Shown here in pieces: positions 23,239 to 33,138 of a stretch of DNA of 64,000 bases; position 1 is the first letter of the stretch; every line of letters begins with the position of its first letter. The notes beneath the pieces are model-generated. The model worked only from the letters and a program-made list of their open reading frames with translations. It was not told the origin of the DNA and ran no database searches. The stretch comes from Entoloma clypeatum (lineage: Eukaryota > Basidiomycota > Agaricomycetes > Agaricales > Entolomataceae), in contig OY751489.1 of NCBI GenBank assembly GCA_963565915.1, positions 4,464,001 to 4,528,000 of the forward strand, read 5' to 3'. The translations under genes and the position numbers were made by a program.

Positions 23239-23364
23239 GAGATCTAGAGTGAGTCTAGATTGTTCTATGTTTAGAACACTTTATGTGGTTAGGCCACATG
23301 GTAAAACACATGATCATAGTCACATGATTGACTGTTGATACATCCATACTTGAATGTCTCAACA
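23239..23364 (-). repeat. LTR fragment of the gag-only copia-like element, duplicate copy
   Basis: Same as 15341-15466. Confidence 0.55.
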
Positions 23365-24949
23365 ATCAGTTTTAATATATCTAGAGATACTTAGAAGCTA
23401 TTAGTAAGTATATATACAGTTAGATTTATGATCTATGTATGGTAGAAAGTCTATACTCCAGAATGATACATCAAAACCACAGTAAATCGTGATAAACAGT
23501 GCATCATGGGGTTCCATCAAACACAAAAACCAGTATGTCCTGACTTTCTCCTTTCCACAACCCCTGTAAACTACATGTAATATATATACTACTGTATATA
23601 CACATCTGGATTTATTCAAAATAGTCACACCAATCAAAGTCAAAATTCTCAAATGTTACCTACAGTCTCATCAACCTATTGAGACCATTCAAATAAAATT
23701 CAAGGACTTAATCAGGTCAATATAAGTCGCCTTAATCGAGCCATTTTATGAGGTGAGGTGATAAAATCGGTCAAGACAGTGTTCACCCTTTGCCTGTGAT
23801 TGAGCACTGGAGGGCAACCATCTTCAGTAGTGACGTCGGCTGTGGCAGCTGAGGGGACCCAAGTAGGGCCTGTTACTGCCCAGCCAGGGTTCGCCAGCAC
23901 CTGAATCACCTCCAACCAGCCATCACGCCACATCAAGATGTGAGATCCTACAAACCCTCATTGTGGCAATCGCTCCAGCTCATTGACTGAGTTCTCAAAC
24001 ACATCCAGCCATTCAGCTGCTGCCTTTGCACGACATGTCCCTCTCTCATTTTGCCCTCAGCTCCCCTGCCCTCCTCCACATGAAGAGAAAATCTTGATGG
24101 CTTTCACAACTGGGTGATAGGTATGGGTTTTGCAGCCACAGTCTTCTTTGTTTCTAAACAATTTTTTTTCATCACTTCTACATCAACACAGAGGATGGTA
24201 TATCCATGTTCAGCATTGTATTCATGATTATGCTGAGAGTTTTTATTGAGCCTTTTCTAATTGTACATCCCCTGGAATGTCTTTCAAACAGTCGAGATAC
24301 TTAGCATTGCAAGGATAGAACCTATTTTGATACCTGACTTGAACAGGCACTGTGCCAATGTGAGAATTCTGGGAGTTTTTGTCACCCACGATCCACAGGT
24401 ATGGCTTGAAACAATCACACAGTTCTGGCCTTCCCTGAAAAAATTAAAGTTGCACAAGACCCTAAGGGCTGTGAGTTTGATGTGGGACCTCATTGAGCCC
24501 TGAATCATAACTTTACGGTGTCTGTCAGACAGAAAGCCCTAATGCATGGGCTTTCCTCCCGCCACTTGTAAATCTGTAAATTTCATAAATTTATGGTAAA
24601 TCTGACTGGGTAAAACCTGCAGAACACCTTACTAAAAAAGAGAGTCCATGAGTGAAGATGGTATTACACATTGCATTGAGTATAGGGTGCTGCATGACAG
24701 ATGGTTATTGTCTATTACATTTCCTATATACCAAAAGGAGGAGCACATTCCTCCACAGGCATCATCTGGTTCTATGATTGAGCATCTGTACTTGCAGCAT
24801 CTCAGGCCATGGGAATTGATATAACACATTGTTGTGTTGATGTATTTGTTTGTTTGCTTGCATGGCTGGTCTGTTCAGTGACAGCTGGGTTGCAACATTG
24901 ACATTTGTTGGCTGCACCCCCCATTGACATCCAGCTCTTGGCTGGCAGC

Positions 24950-25226
24950 ATAAATAAGTAGATGCTGCACAGGAGCTAAATAAGCCATTGGTTAGATAAA
25001 TGTTCCAAGGGGGCTGTGGCATAGGAGTCAGAGATAAGGCCTTGAGGCCATGAGTCAGAGATAACAAGTGAAAATGTAGCTAAAAGGGGAATTGTCCGAG
25101 TCATAGCACTGATAGAGGGGACACATGTCCCAGGGTCGTCGGATTTAAGTGAAGTGGGGTCAGATAGGAATTGAAGGTCGAAGGGTCATATGAAGGTGCA
25201 TAGGAAGAGGGTGAAAAAGTGTAACA
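24950..25226 (-). repeat. Gypsy I 3' LTR, truncated
   Basis: Minus strand starts TGTTACACTTTTTCACCC and is preceded by a polypurine tract (plus-strand CCCCCC at 25231-25236). Homology to the 46272-46536 LTR stops at 24950. Confidence 0.7.
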
Positions 25227-25267
25227 TTACCCCCCATCTATGCTTGAAGTCACCGGCTTCAATGTTT

Positions 25268-25879
25268 TCAAGTTGCCATGTTGTGCATGGCATCATCATT
25301 GAATTCGTATGGCTCGCCTTCGAGCTCTGCATAGCCAGAGCCAAGACATTTATAGGTGTAATGTCCAGGTGCTTTCTTCTTGCACTTCTCACACAAATAG
25401 AGTGTGCACTGACATTTGATGTGTCCTTTAGCTCCGCACATGCCGCATTGGTGCCCTTTGTCAATATGCGGCCATCCTACAGGACGGCGCCAAGGTCCAC
25501 TCGGGGAGTGAGCACACCTGTGTGCGTCAATTTTGTAACCAACACAGTCGGGTTCGTTGGTGAGGTCAATGGGGGTCTGTGATGAGGAACCATGTCCTAG
25601 TGGAATAGACATGATTGTGCACGTGGTTTTTCTTCTGGAGCATTTGACGACTCCATAGGACTTCTTCTTTCCTCTGACATCAGTCTTGACATCAGAAAGG
25701 CTTTGGTCGCTGGTCAGGGGCGACATGGATCCGGTGGGGGATGGGGTGGTTTGGGTGTCAGGGTTTCTGACGGCGAGTGGAATGGGGTCGGGAACAGGAG
25801 TCGGAGTAGTCAGGGTGGAGTTTTCCACAGGTGGGTCGAGGAGTGTGACATCAGGGGTATTTGTGCGGTTGTTGAACAA
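25268..25879 (-). CDS. Gypsy I 3' ORF: Ser/Thr/Pro-rich protein with a cysteine cluster
   Basis: A 203-codon open frame between pol and the 3' LTR. The first 100 residues are Pro/Thr/Ser-rich and polar; the last 70 hold CGMCGAKGHIKCQC, YLCEKCKKKAPGHY and C-x-G, a run of Cys/His like two merged zinc knuckles. It has no transmembrane segment, so it does not look like an envelope protein. It could be a relocated nucleic-acid-binding gag domain or an accessory factor; I do not know. The start codon is the first Met of the frame and not otherwise supported. No premature stop is present, unlike the neighbouring pol. Confidence 0.5.
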   Translation of the reverse strand: MFNNRTNTPDVTLLDPPVENSTLTTPTPVPDPIPLAVRNPDTQTTPSPTGSMSPLTSDQSLSDVKTDVRGKKKSYGVVKCSRRKTTCTIMSIPLGHGSSSQTPIDLTNEPDCVGYKIDAHRCAHSPSGPWRRPVGWPHIDKGHQCGMCGAKGHIKCQCTLYLCEKCKKKAPGHYTYKCLGSGYAELEGEPYEFNDDAMHNMAT

Positions 25880-26161
25880 TCATTCAAACTGCTGGTAGAT
25901 GCCTCGGTCTAACAGCATATCAATGTGCCCTTCAATGAGTAGGGTGATGTTGGTGGTGGTGCCATAATGGAATTGTCAGAGTGTGATCAGTCCAAACAAG
26001 GTGTTGACCAGGAACTGGTCAGTTTCATCATCAATGCATCGCAGCACTCTGGTGTTGTGTTTGGGGTTGATCAGGAGTCTGAAGAGGCGGTGTCAGTGGA
26101 GTTCTTTGGTGGCAGTATTGAAAATGGTGGTCATGGTGAGAGAGGATATGGGTCATTGGTT

Positions 26162-27114
26162 TCAAAGGTGTTGGGTTTGTTTGTAGAGACCCAGTGTTTT
26201 TTGAGCTCTTTTTAAGTTGGATTCCGGTTCCCACGTGTTGTCACTTGATGGGTATCCCATCCACTTGACCAAATATTTGTACCCTCTGCCCTGTTGCTTG
26301 TGGGTAAAAATCGCTTCCACTTCGTACTCATGTTCTCCTTCAATCAGATCAGGAGATGGGTTGTGGAAGTTTGGTCCATGTGTGTCATTCTCCCGATAAG
26401 GTGTCAATAAAGAGGGATGGAAAATGGGGTGGATCTTCCATTGTTCTGGAAGTCTCAGCTTGTATGTCAGGGGCCCGAGTAACTCAGAAATGACGAAGAG
26501 TCCTTCTCTTTTGGGTGCCAATTTTCTGGAAGGGTATCCGATTCAGAGGTTCTTTTCTTCCAGCCATACCTGTTCTCCTTTTCCAAACGGAGTGGATCGT
26601 GCCATGTTTCAGGATTGTTTGAACAGAACATCTGGAAATAGATCTCAAGTTCCTGATTTGCTCGTTCCGTTTCTCCATCAGTTTGGGGTGGTAAGCTGTA
26701 CTCATCATCAGTTTGATCCCTAGGAGTTGTCCTAGTTCTCTGAAGACTTGAGAGGTGAATTGCGGCCCTCTGTCAGACAGAATAGAGTCTGGTAGTCTGA
26801 ATCTTCTGTACATATGGTCCAAATAAAGTTTGGCAGTGAGGATCGCATCAGTGGTTTTTGTACAAGGGATGGAAATTACCCCTTTCATAGAACCATGGTC
26901 TACTATGACCATGATACTGTCAAACCTGTTGCTTTTGGGTAGGTCCGTGATGAAGTCGATTGTGGTCTGGGAGAATGGTCTAGCGTCTTTCTGTGCTTTG
27001 ATTGGCATTAACCCAGGAATTGACTGGTATGAAAGAGGAGGTTACTCTTCTGTACGGTGTCAGCGGTTGTCATGGTGTGATGGGTGCATCAACGAACTCT
27101 TGTTCGTCTTCTGA
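26162..27114 (-). pseudogene. Gypsy I integrase plus chromodomain remnant
   Basis: On the minus strand [15 protein letters not shown] and [11 protein letters not shown] start the integrase core, [16 protein letters not shown] gives the second Asp, and STAYHP leads to the Glu region. The frame then shifts and a large piece is missing before WHPKEKD-like sequence. The C-terminal part ([18 protein letters not shown]) and the chromodomain (YLVKWMGYPSSDNTWEP) follow at 26521-26162. Chromodomain integrases steer insertion to heterochromatin. The internal deletion and frame change make it non-functional. Confidence 0.72.
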
Positions 27115-27233
27115 GTCAGACGGGAGTCCAAAGGTTGATCATCGGGGAGGAATCTTTGCGTTTAAAACCACAGTGGGTTGACAATGTAGATCAGCTTGAC
27201 CTTTTGTTATGGCGATAGCCTACAACAACAAGT

Positions 27234-27777
27234 TGTCACATAGTGTCTTTCTCAACGTCGGAAAACGTCGGACGAGTCGGAGCAGAGTAGCGGAGGAGCG
27301 GAATGTGGTGAGTGCGACATTGGCAGAAAGGACCTGGCTTCAACTTGTGCATTGCGCCCCACTCTTTGACGTGGTCCTCGATTTTGGATTGGCAGATGTC
27401 GGATGAGCGGATGAGTGGATGAGCAGAGGTGATGGAGAGAATGCTCAAAGGCAAGTAGAGACAGATGCGAATGAGGTGTAATGTATGATATTTGAACTGA
27501 GGTTCTATGACAGGTTTGTACACTATTTATAGTAGACTAGAATGATCAGCATTACTATAAGTGATGTGCAGATATCGGAGTTGACCATCAGAACATTCAG
27601 AGTACGGAGAGTAGCAAATGAAAAGTGAACAACATATGTCTACTTGTAAGTATGGTTGAGATGTTACGTAGTAGAAGTATGATCAAATATAAATAGAATG
27701 TTGTTGGAGCAGATGTTGGAGCGGATGAATTGTTGGAGTTGTTGGATAAGTCGGATGTGAATCGTATGGTTATGACA
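27234..27777 (-). repeat. Gypsy II 3' LTR
   Basis: 544 bp, paired with 45485-46028. Minus strand starts TGTCATAACC; the pyrimidine stretch TTTCCCTCTT right of it is the polypurine tract on the minus strand. Confidence 0.88.
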
Positions 27778-27908
27778 GTATTTCCCTCTTAGGGCCGAAC
27801 CCTGAGGCCCAGATGAGGTAATCCATGTGACCGTTGGTTGAAAAGCTTTGCACGTGATTTTTCTCTCTTGTCACCTAACCACAACATCTATCCCGTCCCC
27901 TATCTGCT

Positions 27909-28859
27909 ATGTCCGCTGAGAACTCACCCCTCGCCGCTCTCCGTGCTGAAAGGGAGCGCCAGAAGAAGGTCACTGAGGAGTTAGAGAGGAAGCTGCAGGA
28001 GGCAGAGGAGCGCGCAGAGGCAAAAAGGGCGGCGAAAGAGCAGAGATGAGCAGAGAGGAAGGCAGAGAAAGCGAAGGTGAAGGAGCCGGTTGTGGGTGCG
28101 GATGCGGCAAATGCGGAGGTGAAGAAGGTCCGGCTGCAGGGGGTTTTCAAGGATATGCCTGCGAGTTATGAGCAGGGGAAGGAGGATTGCACCTCCTGCT
28201 TGAAAGCGGGGGACTTGTGTTTTTGGCCATCAGAGTGAGTCTTTTCTATTTCTTTATATGCTTCATTATTAACTTGTTCTTTTAGGAATGACAATGCTTC
28301 GTCGTGCTGGCAGTGTCAGCGTTTAAAATGAAGCTGCAGAACGGGAGTGGAAGCGGAGTCGGAGGTGAAGCGGAGGATGACCAAGGCGGTGAGGGCCGGA
28401 AAGGCTAAGGTGGCAGGTGGTGCGATGAAGAACGCGAAGGCGGGATCGTCCAAGGGAGAGGGGACCGCGGAGGGATCACGGATAGCCGCAGCGTCGGAGG
28501 AGCCGGAGTTCATGCCGGAGGGGTTTGGTCCACCAGAGGTGGTGAGAGGGCTTAGGAGCATGATAAGGGAGATGCAGTTGATAAAGGCGGAGTTGAAGGA
28601 ACTGTGGGAAATCAAGGAGCTTCTGACGGTTATCGCATGGAGGGAGGATTTGGAGGCTTCAGAGGAGGGATCCGATGAGGATGAGGATGCGGAGGAGTAT
28701 GATAGGGTATTGGAGGAGTTGGCAAAGGAGGTAGAAGAAGAAGAAGAAAAAGAAGAAGAAACAAAGAAGTGGAAGCAGATGGAGGAAGTGGAAGAGGAAT
28801 CCGGATCAGAGTGGAACGAGGAGACGGAGGGGGTATCTAACAAGAAACAGCGAAAGTAG
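27909..28859 (+). pseudogene. Antisense gene inside gypsy II: coiled-coil protein with a Zn-cluster-like Cys motif
   Basis: Runs on the plus strand, opposite to gypsy II pol, between pol and the 3' LTR. Exon 1 (27909-28234) starts MSAENSPLAALRAERERQKK and encodes a Lys/Glu-rich coiled coil, then CTSCLKAGDLCFWPS. A 51-bp intron (28235-28285, GTGAGT...TTTAG) joins it to SSCWQCQRLK. After TGA 28329 the next residues are SC, so the motif is C-x2-C-x6-C-x(n)-C-x2-C-x6-C, like a fungal zinc cluster. The rest is acidic with a long Glu coiled coil ending TAG 28857. TGA codons at 28047 and 28329 would both be CGA (Arg). The function is unknown; DNA binding is inferred from the Cys spacing only. Confidence 0.62.
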
Positions 28860-28903
28860 TTTTTTGTTAGTAAAAAATATTAATAGATTTTCTTTTCTTC
28901 TTG

Positions 28904-31900
28904 TTACAAGCGCGATAAGGGGCCTGGCTTAGTTGGTTGAGCAGAGTGGAAGTCCCCTACCATATCCGCTGTGTGTTCAAGCTCGGATGCGGGTAACCAA
29001 GAAAACTCTTCACTGGTGTCTTCATAACCTAACCAGCGGACGAGGTAAAGGAGTTTGCATCGACGTCTTTTATCGATCTTTGAGTCGATGATTTCTGCAA
29101 TTTCGTATTTGGTTTCTCCTTCGATCTCGAGCAGAGGCGGAGGAGATTGTATCTGATTTGGAATCTCGTTAGGAGTTGCTGGTTTGAGCATGGATATGTG
29201 GAAGACGGGGTGTATAACACGCATAGTGTCGGGTAGACATAGTGTAAAGGAGTGCGTGCTGGGTTGGGCTATGACTTCAAATGGGCCAGCATATTTGTTG
29301 GATAACTTTTGGGTGGGTGGTGTGGTGCAGAAGAACTTGGCTTTAACAAAGACTTCTTGTCCGACGTGGAGTGGAGGAGGTGGAGAACATCGGACATCCG
29401 CAGAGCCTTGATAACGTTGTTGTGCCTCTGCAACAGCAGTCTTTAGTTCTTGATGTAATTCATCTAAGTCGACGATGTATTGTTGAGCTTTATCGGATGC
29501 TAGATCACGTTCCAGATGGAGTGTAATGTCGGGATGATAACCTTTGTTGGCAAAGAATGGTGATACACTAGTAGTGGCACTCGGAGTGTTGTTGTAAGCG
29601 AACTTTGCAAGCGGAAGCAAAGCAGACCAGTTGTCTTGCTGGTAGTTGCAGAAAATGCAGAGGTATTGTTCGAGTGTCTGGTTGGTGCGTTCGGTTTGAC
29701 CATCGCCTTCAGGGTGATATCCAGAAGTGAAGTGAAGTCTCATGTTGAGGGCTTTTGCAAGAGAGCGGAAAAAGCGGGAGACGAATTCAGGTCCACGATC
29801 GGATGTGACATTTTGCGGAACTCCGTGCTTGGAAAAGACGTGAAGCATGAAAAGGTTTGCTAGGTCTTTGGATGTGCAATTAATGGTGGTAGGGATGAAG
29901 ATGCCTTGTTTAGTGAGGCAGTCTACAATGACCAGAATCACATCAGAGCCAGCAGATGTTGGAAGGGGTTCAATGAAGTCCATGGAAATAGAATGCCAGG
30001 GACATTCAGGAATAGGGAGTTGTTTAAGCAGACCGTAGGGTTTATGACATTGGGGTTTGGCACGCATACAAGTGGTACATGACTTGCAATACTTTTTGAT
30101 GAAGTCATGCATTCCAGGCCAAGTGTATTCTTGTTGGATAAGACTAATAGTCTTATTCTGACCAGGGTGTCCAGTGAGGATATGGTCGTGCTTATTGCGG
30201 AGGATGCGGAGACGGAGGTCGGATGAGTCGGGAACATAGATATGTCCATTGTGGAGTAGATAACCTGCTTCATTCACAATCCAGCGTGGATTAGGATTGT
30301 TGAGGAAAGAGGTGTAAATGGGATCGGTCGGAAGAGCGGAGAGGATGTCGGAGCGGAGCTGATCCGTATCCATGATGATTGTGGCACGGAGGACAGGCAT
30401 ATATAACTCTGTTGTGCGAAGTGAAGTGGTGAGCTGTTCTTGTGTGAAGATGGGTTTGAAGTTGCTTGGATTGACGGACGAATAGTCGCTATTTCCCTCT
30501 TTAGGGTAGACATCCCATCGTCTACTTAAAAGATCAGGCTTCATACCTAATGGCCAGGGCGGAAGCGGATGACGAGATTGAACTGGCAGAGGTATTTGGA
30601 CCAACGAGCTTGTCAACGTGATAAGATCTTGGTAGTAGAAAAGTACTCAAGATTTTTGTGGTCCGTTATGACATCGATCGGAGCAGCGGAGCCTTCAAGG
30701 TAGTGACGCCAAACCTTGAATGCATCGTGGATCGCTAATAGTTCTTTGTTGTGGGTGTCATAGTTTAACTCGGGAGGTGTAAAGGTGCGGGAGTGGAAAG
30801 CGACCAGATGGATTTCGTCGTTGGAGGTGTGGATGGAGAGGATCGCACCCAAAGCGTAGTTGGAGGCATCGGTTTCGACGATAATAGGGCTGTCAGGAAT
30901 CCAATGCGTAAGAACAGGTGCCGTGATAAAGGCTTTCTTCAAGGTGTTGAAGGATTCGCGAGCGGAGTTGGAGAAGTGCCATTGTGTGTTTTTGCAGGTG
31001 AGTCGGGTGAGCGGAACAGTGATTTCAGAGTAGTAAGGAATGAATCAACGATAAAAATTGGCAAAACCTAGGAAAGATTGAATATCTTTGACCTTCCTTG
31101 GTTCAGGCCAATCTTGAATAATTTTGACTTTCTTATCTGACATGCGGAGGCCAGTCGGAGAGAGGATAAAGCCAAGGTATTCAACAGTGTCCGTAGAAAA
31201 CTTGCATTTGTCTGCGCATGCATATAAACCATGTTGTCGGAGACATCGGAGGACTTTGCGGACATGCTTCTGATGCTCGGAGGGAGAGTCGGAGTAGATG
31301 AGGATGTCATCGAGATATATGGTAGCATACTTATCGAGCAGGTCATGGAAGATGTTGTTCATGAAGCGTTGAAAAACGGCTGGGGAGTTGGTGAGTCCAA
31401 ATGGCATGACAAGCCATTCAAAAGACCCATAGCGCGTGCGGAAGGCGGTTTTCCATTCATCTCCTTCCGCTATGAGGACGAGGTGATAGGCATGTTGGAG
31501 GTCGAGAGCCATATAAACACTGGCTTTTCCAGCAGTCTGGAAAAGGTCGGATATGAGCGGAAGCGGATATCGGTCCTTCTTTGAGATTTTGTTAAGACCA
31601 CGGAAATCGACACAAAGATGAAGGGAGCCATCCTTTTTACAAACAAAAAGGACGGGAGCACCGTGCGGAGAGGAAGAGGGTCAGATGAATCCAATGGTGA
31701 GATGTTCGTCAATGAATTCACGGAGGGCATTGAGTTCGGTTTGTGAAAGGGAGTAGATCAGACTGAACAGAGGAGCGGAACCCTCTTCGAGTTCGATCTT
31801 GAGGTCGTAGGGACGGTGTGGTGGAAGAGTGTCTGCTTTTCCTTTACTGAAGACGTCAGCATAGTCGTGGTATTCCTCGGGTACGTTTGTCAAGTGGGGG

Positions 31901-32489
31901 GTGTTGGAAGCAGATGCAGAGTGAGTGGAAACGGAGGAGTCGAAAGGTGAAGTCTAAAGGATTGTGTACCAGGCAATTTGCATACCCTCATAAATGTGGC
32001 TGCGTTAACGAGTGAAATCTGCGGAGGTACAATCAGAGGTTCCGGAGGAGGAAGCGTAGCTGTCCTACCTTGGGAGGAGGTCGACGTCAATGTCAGAAAC
32101 GGCTCTTTTTGCATCTGTGGACGGAAAGTGATACTGCCCAATACCCAGTCAATCATAGGATTGTGGCGGGTGAGCCAGTTGTATCCAAGAACCACGGAAG
32201 AAGCGGAGTCGAGCGGAGTAACATAAAAATCCTGTTCAAAAGATTCACCTGAAGGAAAACATATAGGTATTGTTACAACTTGAGTGATAAACACGTTAGA
32301 AGAACCATCGAAAAGCTTTAGTTCTAAAGGTGGAATAGCAGAGGTCAGAAGATCACAAGCGGAGGAAAAGTTATTGTCAATAAAACAGTGGGTAGATCCT
32401 GAATCAATAAGTGCTGGGACAGAATCTGAAGAGAAAAAAGAGGATGAGATATTGATACGTAAAGAGTTCGGATCGGAGAGAGCAGACAC
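28904..32489 (-). pseudogene. Gypsy II pol: protease, reverse transcriptase, RNase H, integrase, chromodomain
   Basis: Order on the minus strand: protease with LIDSGSTHCFID (about 32400); VPEEYHDYADVFSKGKADTL; reverse transcriptase with [20 protein letters not shown] and YLDDILIYS (about 31330); RNase H with ETDASNYALGAIL; integrase HHCC (CKSCTTCMRAK) and DDE core (MDFIEPLP, SDRGPEFVSRFF, Glu after GYHPEGDGQTER); chromodomain YLVRWLGYEDTSEEFSWLP. Breaks: a frameshift after protease near 31890, TGA at 31681 (GFI-R-P), TGA at 31045 (NFYR-R-FI), TGA at 30613 (LSR-R-Q-RW), and a frameshift near 30555. The last 570 codons are open. The enzyme set would copy and insert the element. Confidence 0.85.
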
Positions 32490-32558
32490 GTTAAGTCAGA
32501 TGGGAGTGGAGGCACGGAGAGAGTCAACGCAGTCCTCAGACCGTGCTTCATGAGGACC

Positions 32559-32827
32559 ACTGCCTATTTTTTTGACTCAATCTCCTTACCTTTTTCCTTG
32601 GCTTGAGTGCCGACTTGGGCGGCTTTCCCTTTAGCCTTGGAAGCGGAGGAGGTGGACTTGGGACAGTCCTTGACAGCATGTCCAATGCTACCGCAGAATA
32701 AGCAAAGGTTATTATCGAAACGACGTTTGCGTTCTTGATACATCAGTTTGCCGTCTTTGCCTAATTTACTGGAGAGGTCGGGTTTCGGAGCGGATGTGGA
32801 AGCGGAAGTGGTAGCGGGAGCGGAGGG
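32559..32827 (-). pseudogene. Gypsy II gag C-terminal part with CCHC zinc knuckle
   Basis: Minus strand reads LMYQERKRRFDNN then CLFCGSIGHAVKDC, a perfect C-x2-C-x4-H-x4-C knuckle for RNA packaging, then a Lys-rich tail ending TAG. It is cut from the rest of gag (44400-45433) by the copia 1 insertion at the duplicated GAGGG. Confidence 0.75.
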
Positions 32828-33138
32828 TGTTGAAGTTCCACCTGGGCGCTAGCCACAGGTGTACTGAGCAACACGGCTACAGTGGAAGTACTCTATGATA
32901 CCGCTATAGTCACTTACATGGTTTGGAAGGGGGTAAGGCTGGTGAGAGCGGTTGAGGCTGGTGAGAGCGATGGAGCTGGTTAAGAGTCAAGAGACAACTT
33001 GTTGATATTGACAGTTTCCTGGTCTTATATACCGTACTACTGTTTGTACCAACCAAACAAGTATGTAATGAAGATATGTAAAGGTCACGTGATGTAATCT
33101 AATCTAATCTAATCTACGTGATGGGAAAAGTTTCAACA
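32828..33138 (-). repeat. Copia 1 3' LTR
   Basis: TGTTGA...CAACA, 311 bp. Contains GGTATATAAGACC on the minus strand as a TATA box and four TAATC units between CACGTG and ACGTG. Confidence 0.9.

Larger units (their letters stand above)
17570..25268. repeat. Right copy of the 7.7-kb duplicated segment
   Basis: Begins mid-exon in the KDZ companion gene and carries second copies of the KDZ transposase, the gag pseudogene, the LTR fragments and the degenerate region. The right copy is the one that continues naturally into gypsy I (GGCTTCAATGTTTT continues as CAAGTTGCC). Confidence 0.9.

Noticed and set aside
28347..28859. Antisense gypsy II ORF as a host gene invaded by the element
   Set aside because: It lies entirely between pol and the 3' LTR, inside the target-duplicated element, so it is element-borne.
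33090..33125. (TAATC)n run in the copia LTRs as a telomere-like repeat
   Set aside because: It is a four-unit microsatellite inside each LTR, not TTAGGG-type and not at a terminus.
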